Shown here: one piece after another, positions 26,352-34,269 of the stretch
How positions within the stretch are numbered: the stretch's first letter is position 1
Layout of the letters: the number at the start of each line of letters is the position of its first letter
Assembly: GCF_000317105.1 (NCBI RefSeq)
Contig: NC_019693.1
Location: forward strand, 4,155,227 to 4,219,226
Origin: Oscillatoria acuminata PCC 6304
GTDB lineage: Bacteria; Cyanobacteriota; Cyanobacteriia; Cyanobacteriales; Laspinemataceae
Length of the DNA: 64,000 bases
Reading direction: 5' to 3'
Position numbers and translations under genes: made by a program
The notes under the pieces: model-generated
Told to the model about the DNA's origin: nothing
Database searches by the model: none
What the model saw: only the letters and a program-made list of their open reading frames with translations

Positions 26352-26604
26352 TTTCCCAAGTCGGTTTTGCCTTAAATCCTAACGTTTCCAGGTCACCGGG
26401 CGATCGCTGATGTTCAGAATCACAATCAACCGGGTTTCTGTACAACCCTAATTAAAGTCATACCCATTAACGGGTAGGAAACCGGGTTTCTTCTCCCTTC
26501 CCCCTCTACTGGACTGAGGCGATCGTTCAAAACCCTTAGAACAATAAATCCTGAATCATAGCCTTGAGTGCCCCTGGGGTACTTAAGGCTATGATTTTGC
26601 ACCT

Positions 26605-26735
26605 AATACGGAATCCGGTTGTCTCAAGTCGGTTTTCTGTATTAAGGCGATCGCAAAATATAAATCCTCCAAAAAACCCGCAGGCTGAAGCCTGGAGGCT
26701 CACAGGACAAAGCCCGCCTGCGCGGGCTAATACAG
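26605..26735. repeat. Dispersed ~120-bp repeat, copy 3 (rearranged)
   Basis: ATACGGAATCCGGTTGTC opens it as in the other copies. The GC-rich core follows in inverted orientation (AACCCGCAGGCTGAAGCCTGG ... GCCCGCCTGCGCGGGCTAA, given here in parts). A 24-base stretch resembling one end of the ~172-bp MITE (AAAATATAAATCCTCCAAA) lies between, so two repeat families have recombined here. Confidence 0.65.
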
Positions 26736-26789
26736 TCAATTTAGGTGCTTAACCATCGGGATTTGGATGATTTATTTGTTGGAACACCC

Positions 26790-26961
26790 TAAGGGGATTG
26801 CAAAATATAAATCCTCCAAATGTTCAAAGGTATGTGTAGGGGCGCAATGCGCAGGCCCAAAAGAGGGCCTGCGCATTGCGCCCCTACATTGACGCCGCTA
26901 CTCCGTTGATCCGTGACTACGAACGAACGTTTTGGAGATTTTATTTTTTGGAGTTCCCTTA
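26790..26961. repeat. MITE-like element of ~172 bp, copy 1
   Basis: The ends are inverted: TAAGGGGATTGCAAAATATAAAT on the left (first 20 bases conserved) and its counterpart ...TTATTTTTTGGAGTTCCCTTA on the right. The centre is a long hairpin, TGTAGGGGCGCAATGCGCAG with GCGCATTGCGCCCCTACA. Copies 2 and 3 are at 32094-32264 (opposite orientation) and 54447-54619. No transposase is encoded, so mobility would need one in trans. Confidence 0.85.
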
Positions 26962-27049
26962 GCCCGCGCAGGCGGGCTTCGTCCGTATAGCCCCACCCTT
27001 GAGGGTGTGGGTTTTTAAAGACATTTAACAACCCGATTCCGGATTATGA
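26958..27049. repeat. Dispersed ~120-bp repeat, copy 4, truncated
   Basis: It starts directly at the MITE right end with AGCCCGCGCAGGCGGGCTTC, continues with CACCCTTGAGGGTGTGGG and ends ACAACCCGATTCCGGAT. The left ~35 bases of the unit are missing. Its right end overlaps the last codons of the nuclease gene at 27044. Confidence 0.7.
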
Positions 27050-28723
27050 ATCCGGCGGCGCTACAGGTGGAACCAGCGCCGCTTCAAAGGCGGGACAATA
27101 GCCATCAGGAGTCACCTTAAACCCAAATAAAGGGGAAACCTGATTCCAACACCGCTGTCCTCGATAATACCGGCAGTTTCCGCAACATTCTATATTCGCA
27201 CTGACGCGGGCGGCACTCCCTTGAGAGAGCAATTCTCGTTGAGAGACCCCACGCACCACTAATTCCTCACCCTGCCACCGCGCTTCAATTAACCCGGTAT
27301 CGGAAAACTTCTGCCACCGTGGATCCAAGGCCAAAGTTTGCGACAGAGAAAGGGTGACACTGCTGGGATGTTCCGTGAGTTCTCCGGGATAAATTTCCGC
27401 CGGGGTCGCTGGTTGCAAAATCGTCTCGCCGATGGGGAGTTCTACGAGATTCCCCGCTGCTGGAGTATGTAAGTGATAACGGTTGCGGAGTTCATCCAAG
27501 TTGGTCAAGTCCGCTAGATAGGCGGGGGAACCGTGGATGAAGACAACGTGCTGGGGATGTAAGTTATGAATCAGTTGGGTGGTGCTATTGCCGTCACAAT
27601 GTTGGGCGAGGAGATAGGTTTCTAGGGTAAAGCGGGACTTGGGGAGATGGGCAAATAAGGACTCGGGGTTATAGCGTTGAGGTTGTCCGGGATATTCGGG
27701 CAGTAAAATCAACCAGGGTTGGCGATCGCCTCCATCAAAATTTTTGAGGTTGCTGCTTAATTCCGTAAGCAGGACACAAGGACCTTTTGCCAGTTCCGAA
27801 TGGTGTTCGGGGAATAAGCGACGCACCCTCGGACGGATCCGTTCGTCCCAGAATAGGGGCTGATGGCGGGCAAAGTTTTGGACGGCGGCGGGGAGTTGGG
27901 GGAGGATCTCCAAATAAATATCACAAGCATCAGCAACGGTTCCCTCGACCCAAATATCCAAGTCTCGCCCGGTGAATTGGTGATGACTCCGCAGCAGCAT
28001 CAGGATTTCTTGACCTAAACCAACGGTAGGGGTCGGAAGCAGCACAGATTGACCCTGACCGATCGCCCGTTCGATGCGTTCAGCGAGTTGGTTTTCCTGC
28101 GATCGGCGATGGGGAAACCGCGAGGTCCCATAACTGCCTTCGACAATCAGCACATCTGGATCTAATCCTCGCAGTTCATCTAGGGGCAATCCTTCCACTA
28201 AGCGAGAATTGGAGAGGAAAAAATCTCCGGTATAAAGCAGGGTATAGGGTCGGGGCGGTTGAGGCGATCGCCCCGATCGGGTGGGGGTATAGCTCAATAA
28301 AATAGCCGCTGCCCCTGGGAGATGTCCGGCAGGAAATAACTCAGCGGTCAATCCATCCAGAAATTCAATCGGGGTGCGCCAGGGTAAGGCTTGACAAAAT
28401 TTTAAGCGATCGCCTTCTCCCTCGGGCCAGTTTAGGGGAAGTAGTTCCGTGGTGACTTCGCTGGCATAAATCGGTAATTGGGGGAAGGTTTGATGCAGGG
28501 ACCATAAACCCCGGGCATGATCAGCATGAGCATGAGACACCAGCACTAAATCTGCCGGTAAGGAGCCAGGGCCACTGCCCTTTTGCTCTAAACCCGCTTG
28601 CAAGAGTGAGATATCTCTGATGCCACAGTCGAGGAGGATGCGATAGGGTCCCATCCGCACCTGTAAGGAGACTCCCTCATCTCCATGACCGACACTATAG
28701 GGTAAACATTCAAGCTGATCCAT
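27044..28723 (-). CDS. MBL-fold beta-CASP RNA/DNA nuclease-family protein (Ysh1/CPSF-like)
   Basis: The 559-residue protein has the metallo-beta-lactamase motif LVSHAHADHARG at about residues 61-72 (HxHxDH), the downstream ligands FPAGHLPGAA (about 130-139) and LLYTGDFFLSNSR (about 162-174), and a beta-CASP domain (about 195-340, VLLPTPTVGLGQEILMLL). The later QHVVFIHGSPAYLADL (about 394-409) supplies the last His motif. A C-terminal domain carries CCGNCRYYRGQRCW and YCPAFE, a four-cysteine cluster that may hold zinc or an Fe-S centre. Family members process or degrade RNA. The zinc residues look intact. The ATG follows immediately on an open frame of doubtful coding value. Confidence 0.88.
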   Translation of the reverse strand: MDQLECLPYSVGHGDEGVSLQVRMGPYRILLDCGIRDISLLQAGLEQKGSGPGSLPADLVLVSHAHADHARGLWSLHQTFPQLPIYASEVTTELLPLNWPEGEGDRLKFCQALPWRTPIEFLDGLTAELFPAGHLPGAAAILLSYTPTRSGRSPQPPRPYTLLYTGDFFLSNSRLVEGLPLDELRGLDPDVLIVEGSYGTSRFPHRRSQENQLAERIERAIGQGQSVLLPTPTVGLGQEILMLLRSHHQFTGRDLDIWVEGTVADACDIYLEILPQLPAAVQNFARHQPLFWDERIRPRVRRLFPEHHSELAKGPCVLLTELSSNLKNFDGGDRQPWLILLPEYPGQPQRYNPESLFAHLPKSRFTLETYLLAQHCDGNSTTQLIHNLHPQHVVFIHGSPAYLADLTNLDELRNRYHLHTPAAGNLVELPIGETILQPATPAEIYPGELTEHPSSVTLSLSQTLALDPRWQKFSDTGLIEARWQGEELVVRGVSQRELLSQGSAARVSANIECCGNCRYYRGQRCWNQVSPLFGFKVTPDGYCPAFEAALVPPVAPPDS

Positions 28724-29697
28724 TTACGCTGAGCACACCTGAACATCGCCACTCAAGTCTGGAATGATAGCGGATGAAGGGGGGGTGATTCTACCCCAGA
28801 TCCTCTGTCTCAAGCTGTTGAGGCGGTTCCCATTCCACCCTGGGGATACCGGAATCCCTGGGACCTTTCTCGGGTTGGATGGATCGGGGCGATCGCCCTG
28901 ACCCATTTTGCCAGTCAATCCTTCGGGACCTCGCAACAGTGCAGCATCTTGTTTCCAGCCCGGTCCGGGTTGGCTTTTAGAATAAATTCTCATAATGGAA
29001 AACCTAGATGAGGCAAGGACTTTGCTCACCGGGCTCCGGGATAAGGCTGGATTCTGTTCTATCGAGATAGATCTGTTACTCAGGTGAATCACCTCCTGGA
29101 AGCAATTGAATTTCTGGATGTTCATCCACTGACCAAATCCGATGACCTAGATTTGATGCTACCAAGGAAGGGGATCATCCTCAAATCCTTTTTTGCTGAC
29201 CTCAAGAAGTAATGGGGGGCTCACCATCAGGTTTTCCTGGATAGAGGGGACAACCGGGAGGCGATCGCACCCGGGGCGGTCAATCCGTCAGGGCTTTGTC
29301 AAGAAATCCTCTCCTAGGGCATCGCTACAGTCAAGATGAAAAACCGGGTGGCTTGACCCCATCTCTGGGAAAAAAGCAACTTTCTTAGAGACAGAACCCG
29401 GTTTGGGGCCCGCTTGATCTCATCTCTATCGCGAAGGCCCAGGCGATTAAAACTGAAAGATTAAGTAAAGTTTGGCAACAAAAGTGAGCAACCGGCTATG
29501 AAATCAAGTTAATATTCAGAGGGTTGCTGTCAGACCCTCATCCTCCTCGGCACGAAGACTCGCAACGGGCCGGTTCCTTTCCATAGCAACGGGGAATGAA
29601 ATCATCGGCCTAACCTGGATGCTTTGCACGAGGGAGGGGGATTTTCCACAGGATCCGTTAGCTCAATTGAAATTCTACCATTTCTACTCTCTTTACT
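28724..29697. other. Gap of ~970 bases with no convincing gene
   Basis: A 133-codon minus-strand frame (28724-29125) ends exactly at the start of the nuclease gene, but it is Pro/Gly/Arg-rich, lacks a ribosome-binding site at any ATG and resembles nothing I know. The remaining part has several ACCCGGTTT repeat fragments (near 29337 and 29397) and HIP1 sites. The promoter of the DUF2839 gene should lie at its right end. Confidence 0.4.
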
Positions 29698-29910
29698 ATG
29701 GGTGAAGCAAAACGTCGCAAGTCAACGCTCGGAGATCAGTATGGCAAAGAGCCCAGAATCGTGCCTTGGTTGCCGATTACTAAAAGTCAATCCGAACAGT
29801 TTGTGAAGTGGACCGTCCAAGGAAGTTGGCTCGGCATTGGTTTGTTGATTGTAGCTTGGTTAACCGTTCGCTTCATTGGCCCTGCGATTGGTTGGTGGGA
29901 AGTGAACTAA
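29698..29910 (+). CDS. DUF2839 small membrane protein
   Basis: The 70-residue protein starts MGEAKRRKSTLGDQYGKEPR, the signature of the cyanobacterial DUF2839 family, has the conserved WLPITKSQSEQFVKWT, and one C-terminal TM (LGIGLLIVAWLTVRFIG), ending IGWWEVN. Function unknown; found across cyanobacteria. The basic N-terminus probably faces the cytosol. It stands alone, with a candidate structured RNA downstream. Confidence 0.85.
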   Translation: MGEAKRRKSTLGDQYGKEPRIVPWLPITKSQSEQFVKWTVQGSWLGIGLLIVAWLTVRFIGPAIGWWEVN

Positions 29911-29939
29911 ATTGGCCTTTTCAACCTAATTTAGGGCCG

Positions 29940-30130
29940 ATGTAACGCTGAATCTCTGTACCGAGTGGCATCCCGGGATGCCCATTGGTATGGAGGCTAA
30001 CGGGGTCCTTACCCCGCTTCGACAATCTGAGGATTGAGAATCTCTCAAACAATTATCTAATCACTCTGATAAGAATTTCCTATTCCAATGGGCGATCGTC
30101 GTAGGCCAGCCAGCCTCCATAGGTTTTAGG
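29940..30130 (+). ncRNA. Candidate structured RNA with crossing inverted repeats
   Basis: GCCCATTGG (29980-29988) is complementary to CCAATGGGC (30085-30093), and TATGGAGGCT (29989-29998) is complementary to AGCCTCCATA (30112-30121). The pairs interlock, so forming both would make a pseudoknot. Between them CGGGGT-CCTT-ACCCCG (30001-30016) is a perfect local hairpin. The segment lies between DUF2839 and DUF1815 genes and is non-coding. It could be a 3' structure, a free RNA or part of a leader. The strand is a guess from the neighbours. Confidence 0.3.
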
Positions 30131-30404
30131 CAATTCTGGGGTAATCTAGGCAGGTAAAAGCACTCCGGAAAACCCCTGAATTCTTGTGAATCTATGACCT
30201 ATCTAACCATCAACTGTTGTAACGGATACCTCCTCTGAAGGATGAATCACGTTAACTTAGTGGCATCCCTTCCGTTGGACGTTTACAATTGGATTACCAT
30301 TGGACAGGTGAAGCCCTAGATATTATATCGGCTCCAGGAGGAGGTCAAATCTAAAAAAAACATTAAAAAGTTCTAAACTGTGGTGTGGTGATAGGAGAAA
30401 GTAA

Positions 30405-30767
30405 GTGTTTATCAGACTCGCCGAACAGCACCGACAATTTGTCAAGGATCTCGTCATGAACCTACAAGCCCTAGCGATCGTGCTAGAGCGTCGGGGTTAC
30501 CTGGCATCTTGCTATACCTGCGGGGGCCAAATGAATAGCGCCTCCTTTATGGTGAGCCTAGGAGAAGATCACTTGATTCGGTTTTTGGTGTCGGACTATG
30601 GGATTACCTGGACAGAAATGCGCGACGATCGCGAATTAATGAAATTAGAAGGCGCAGAAGCGATCGCCCAGCTTCAGGAACTCGCCAACTTGGTCAAATG
30701 TCAGATGAAAACCATTCCAGACCAGCCTGATCTGGCAGTGGAAGACGTCAATGAGCAACTCGTGTAG
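30405..30767 (+). CDS. DUF1815 conserved cyanobacterial protein
   Basis: The 120-residue soluble protein starts with GTG, 5 bases after a strong AGGAG site. The block LASCYTCGGQMNSASFMVSL followed by HLIRFLVSDYGITWTEMRDD is typical of DUF1815, a family restricted to cyanobacteria and of unknown function. Two cysteines in CYTC (about residues 37-40) could be redox-active or bind metal (inference). The C-terminal 20 residues are acidic and variable. Monocistronic. Confidence 0.85.
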   Translation: MFIRLAEQHRQFVKDLVMNLQALAIVLERRGYLASCYTCGGQMNSASFMVSLGEDHLIRFLVSDYGITWTEMRDDRELMKLEGAEAIAQLQELANLVKCQMKTIPDQPDLAVEDVNEQLV

Positions 30768-30996
30768 GAAACACTGGTCTAAGCTCGCCCTTGAATGGAA
30801 CCCGATATCTCAATCTCCTGGGGGTCGATCAGGAGAACATCGGGTTTACGATAAGAGAGCGGGCTAATTTTTTTGGGGCTGAAAAATGTTACGCTGAAAT
30901 AACGGAACGACAAACGCCACGGTAACGAGCGCTCCTGGGGTTTATCTGGCTTAAATTGGCGTTTCGCGATCCACACAGCCAGCTTATAAAAAAAAT

Positions 30997-31911
30997 ATGA
31001 CCGCCCTAGAAGCTAATTGGGAACATCATTATATTGAAACGAACCGGATCCGCTTGCACTGTGTGTCCCAAGGACAAGGGGAACTCGTTCTCCTGTTGCA
31101 CGGATTTCCAGAGTTTTGGTATTCCTGGCGCTATCAAATCCCAGCGCTATCTCGACATTTTAAAGTAGTCGTCCCTGACCTGCGCGGCTATAACGATTCG
31201 GATAAGCCAGACAGTGGCTACGATTTGGATACGTTAAGTGCAGATATTAAAGGGTTAATTGAAAGTTTAGGATATGTCAAGGCCCATATCGTGGGTCATG
31301 ATTGGGGAGGAGCGATCGCCTGGCACCTCGCCGAACGTTTTCCCAACTGCCTCGATCGCTTGGCAATTTTGAATGCACCCCATCCTCAACAGTGGTTACA
31401 GGCGATGGGAAGCAATGTGGATCAACTCCGCCGCAGTTGGTATGTCCTGGCATTTCAGGTTCCAGGTGTCCCGGAGTGGTTAATTCAGCAAAATTTAAAG
31501 GATTTTGTCAAAAAGGTGTTTCAGGAACAAGCGATCCGCAAAGGGGCGTTTACCTCGGAACTGACTAAGATTTATCAGGAAGCGTTGGAAAAACCGGGAG
31601 TGCTCTCTGCGGCGATTAATTATTATCGACAACTGATGTCTCCCTTGAATTGGGTCCAGAATTTAGGGCGATCGCCTCATTATGTCACCGCACCCACCCT
31701 GGTATTGTGGGGGGAAGAAGATTCGTTTTTGAGCAATAAGTTAACCGATGGATTCGATCGCTTAATTAAAGCGCCGTTTCAACTCAAGTTAGTTCCCCAC
31801 TGCGGTCATTGGATCCAGCAGGAAGTCCCCCATCTGGTCAATCGAGAATTGCTCTCCTTCTTGCGCGCAACATCCCATCGGGGACGGTTGATTGGGAAGG
31901 ATGAAGAATGA
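30997..31911 (+). CDS. Alpha/beta hydrolase, epoxide-hydrolase/haloalkane-dehalogenase type
   Basis: The 304-residue soluble enzyme has the HGFPEFWYSWRYQI motif (about residues 35-48), which forms the oxyanion hole of epoxide hydrolases. Its nucleophile elbow VGHDWGGAIAW (about 99-109) carries Asp instead of Ser, as in that group and in haloalkane dehalogenases. The acid lies near LWGEEDSFL (about 238-246) and the catalytic His in PHCGHWIQQE (about 267-276). A cap domain covers about 130-220. The substrate is unknown. It may serve detoxification of epoxides or halogenated compounds. Confidence 0.88.
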   Translation: MTALEANWEHHYIETNRIRLHCVSQGQGELVLLLHGFPEFWYSWRYQIPALSRHFKVVVPDLRGYNDSDKPDSGYDLDTLSADIKGLIESLGYVKAHIVGHDWGGAIAWHLAERFPNCLDRLAILNAPHPQQWLQAMGSNVDQLRRSWYVLAFQVPGVPEWLIQQNLKDFVKKVFQEQAIRKGAFTSELTKIYQEALEKPGVLSAAINYYRQLMSPLNWVQNLGRSPHYVTAPTLVLWGEEDSFLSNKLTDGFDRLIKAPFQLKLVPHCGHWIQQEVPHLVNRELLSFLRATSHRGRLIGKDEE

Positions 31912-31964
31912 TGGGGGAGACCGCCATCGAGATGGGGCTTACAATGGTAGGTTTTTTAAGCTTA

Positions 31965-32430
31965 ACTCCACCTCCGGTCCCCTCCCCTTGGCAAGGGGAG
32001 GGTTAGGGTGGGGTCCTCCTGATGTGGCTTACGCCACGTCAGGAAGAAGTAGCGGCTGAAGGGTCCACGCATAAGCGCGATCTGCCACGTCACTAAGGGA
32101 ACTCCTAAAAATAAAACCTCCAAAACATTCGTTCGTAGTGACGGATCAACGGAGTAGCCCCGTCAATGTAGGGGCGCAATGCGCAGGCCCTAGGGGCCTG
32201 CACATTGCGCCCCTACAGTTCCTTTCAGTTGAACGATTGGATGATTTATATTTTGCAATCCCCTAAGAAAGAGGTTGACACCCGGCTAAATACAGGCGCG
32301 GTAAGCGGAGCTATCCCGTAGGGAATCGCCTCCAAAAGTGCGTTATGTGGCGATCTTGCCACCTGACGGGAGACCCCACCTAACCCTCCCCTTGCCAAGG
32401 GGAGGGGACCGGAGGTGCAATTAAGCGTAA
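31965..32430. repeat. Composite of nested repeats between two enzyme genes
   Basis: At 31965-32022, CACCTCCGGTCCCCTCCCCT and GGGTTAGGGTGGGGTCCTCC form one end. The same sequence in opposite orientation (32370-32420) forms the other, so about 450 bases lie inside inverted repeats. The MITE copy at 32094-32264 lies inside. A third copy of the outer sequence is at 43368-43417. A CTGATGTGGCTTACGCCACGTCAG-type hairpin (split) lies next to the left copy. No gene is seen. Confidence 0.75.
32094..32264. repeat. MITE-like element of ~172 bp, copy 2 (inverted)
   Basis: It reads TAAGGGAACTCCTAAAAATA on the left and ...TATATTTTGCAATCCCCTA on the right, the reverse of copy 1. The central TGTAGGGGCGCAATGCGCAG / GCACATTGCGCCCCTACA hairpin is conserved. 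It is inserted inside the composite inverted repeat at 31965-32430. Confidence 0.85.
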
Positions 32431-32455
32431 AAAACCTATTCTTGTAAGTCCCCCC

Positions 32456-33250
32456 ATGCATAGCTTCATCCCCCCTGAGCGTTTTTTTGCCTATCTGAGT
32501 TGGACGGATATTGCGGCGATGCCGGATAAAGGGAATGTGGTGGTGATTCAACCCTTGGGGGCGATCGAACAACATGGTCCTCATTTGCCTGTGATTGTTG
32601 ATAGTGCGATTAGTATGGCGGTTTTAGGCAAAGCCTTGGAACAATTGAGTCCTGAAATTCCCGCCTATGCTTTGCCGCCCTTATATTATGGAAAATCTAA
32701 TGAACATGGGAATTTTCCGGGGACGATTAGCTTGACTATTCAGACCCTTTTATCGACATTAATGGAGATTGGGGAGAGTCTTTATCGGGCAGGATTTAGA
32801 AAATTAGTCTTCATGAATTCTCATGGCGGTCAACCGCAAGTGGTGGAAATTGCGGCTCAGGATTTAACGGTAAAGTATCCAGATTTGATGGTCTTTCCCC
32901 TGTTTACTTGGCGGGTTCCCAATGAGAGTAAAGCGCTCATTTCCGAAAAAGAGCGGAGGTTGGCGATGCACGCTGGGGATGCAGAAACGAGCTTAATGTT
33001 AGCAATTTTGCCCGACTGGGTGAAGATGGAAAAGGCTGTGGAAGAATATCCTCCGGAACGTCCGGAAGGGAGTTTATTAGGAACCAAAGGGCCATTAACT
33101 TTTGCCTGGTTAACCCATCATATTAGTAACAGTGGAGTGGTAGGGGATGGGACGGCAGCGACGAAAGAGAAAGGCGATCGCATTTGGGAATCCTTAGCCC
33201 AGGGTTGGGTCCGCGTGATTCAAGAGGTGTATGAATTTCGCTCTCAATAA
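32456..33250 (+). CDS. Creatininase-family amidohydrolase
   Basis: The 264-residue protein belongs to the creatininase family, zinc/manganese-dependent amidohydrolases that include creatininase and enzymes of flavin/F420 and mycofactocin precursor processing. Metal-ligand motifs are visible: PLGAIEQHGPHLPV (about residues 33-46, Glu and His ligands), NEHGNFPGTISL (about 82-93), FMNSHGGQPQVV (about 121-132) and MHAGDAETSLML (about 166-177). All metal residues look present. No neighbour identifies the substrate. The direct upstream DNA is repeat, so its promoter may be inside the repeat. Confidence 0.9.
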   Translation: MHSFIPPERFFAYLSWTDIAAMPDKGNVVVIQPLGAIEQHGPHLPVIVDSAISMAVLGKALEQLSPEIPAYALPPLYYGKSNEHGNFPGTISLTIQTLLSTLMEIGESLYRAGFRKLVFMNSHGGQPQVVEIAAQDLTVKYPDLMVFPLFTWRVPNESKALISEKERRLAMHAGDAETSLMLAILPDWVKMEKAVEEYPPERPEGSLLGTKGPLTFAWLTHHISNSGVVGDGTAATKEKGDRIWESLAQGWVRVIQEVYEFRSQ

Positions 33251-33624
33251 GGGTTTCATTCTAACTGCGGGTGAATGCATCAGTGAAACCCTCCTCCAAT
33301 CCGCCTAACTTGTTCTCAAAATCTCTAAAATCCGAACAGATTCGGCTACAGGAATCCCCACGACCCCCTTAACAATGCCCCTGGCCTTTTTAGGGGAGAG
33401 CCACCGATGGATTAACTAAAGTTTTCAAAAGGTTTGATTTGAACAAAAAGTGATGTTCGAGAGAACTTCTAAGGGTTGATTTGATGGGGGTCAGATGGCA
33501 GCCGATAAAACAAGTAAAGACAAAAAACTTTTTCTATTGTTCCCTTCTTATAATTTTTAAAATAAAGATGGACAGTTGGCCCAGTATAAGTCAAAATCAA
33601 TGGGCGGACTATTAGAGGAGAATT
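33251..33624. other. Intergenic region with a candidate promoter
   Basis: No gene. CCCCT...AGGGG near 33377-33397 is a short hairpin that may end the upstream transcript. TATAAT at 33549-33554 is a perfect -10 box about 70 bases before the next start, with only a weak -35. Confidence 0.45.
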
Positions 33625-34113
33625 ATGCGGATTTTGCTGGGGGGACTGTTAGCCAGCTTTGTATTATGGGCATTTCCAGCATGGGGACAAATATCGGATT
33701 CCCAAGTGGTGGCGCTGGTGGAAGCACTGCGCTTGGTCACATCCAATTCATCGGGGAGAGATGATGGACTTGAGAGTGCCTGGAATATCAAACCGGCAAA
33801 TATTAGAAGGTGGTCAAGGCTCTGTCTTGGGGAGGAATTAACTCCGGAACAATTTAATTTGGACCGGATGAAGGCGCAAAATATTTTAGTGTGCGTGATG
33901 GAGGACGTATTGCGGACTGAGTATCCCCTGAGTGGCAACGATGAAGAAATCGCCGTGCGTCGTGCTGCGGCTTGGTGGGTGTCTGGTGATGCAAACTTGT
34001 ACGATCGCGGTGAGTTTCGTCACTATACTCAGCAGGTTCTCGAACTCTATCAGAATCTTCGCGCCCAACCCAGTGATTTTCTCCCCAATCGCACTGCTAA
34101 AACCGTCAAATAA
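33625..34113 (+). CDS. Unknown secreted protein
   Basis: The 162-residue protein has a strong AGAGGAG site before its ATG. The signal peptide is clear: MRILLGGLLASFVLWAFPAWGQ, in parts MRILLGG / LLASFVLWAFPAWG, with cleavage probably after AWG at about residue 21. The mature part is helical with two cysteines (RLCLGEELTP near residue 71 and ILVCVMED near 91) that may form a disulfide. Then comes RRAAAWWVSGD. I do not recognise the family. Periplasmic or thylakoid-lumen location is likely. Confidence 0.75.
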   Translation: MRILLGGLLASFVLWAFPAWGQISDSQVVALVEALRLVTSNSSGRDDGLESAWNIKPANIRRWSRLCLGEELTPEQFNLDRMKAQNILVCVMEDVLRTEYPLSGNDEEIAVRRAAAWWVSGDANLYDRGEFRHYTQQVLELYQNLRAQPSDFLPNRTAKTVK

Positions 34114-34269
34114 CCAATGGCTTCTGACCCGGATCGCCGTTCGCCCAAACTCCTCACACACTGACCAAACGCGATCCGAAACAGAACCCAGCCGGGAAGA
34201 GGACCCATTTTAGTCCCTCCATTAAACAACACCGATGAAAATTTAGCCCCTCAACCCCAATCTACAATG

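Noticed and set aside
28724-29125. Minus-strand frame directly before the nuclease gene
   Set aside because: No ribosome-binding site, Pro/Gly/Arg-rich, no family resemblance; only the adjacency of stop and start favours it.
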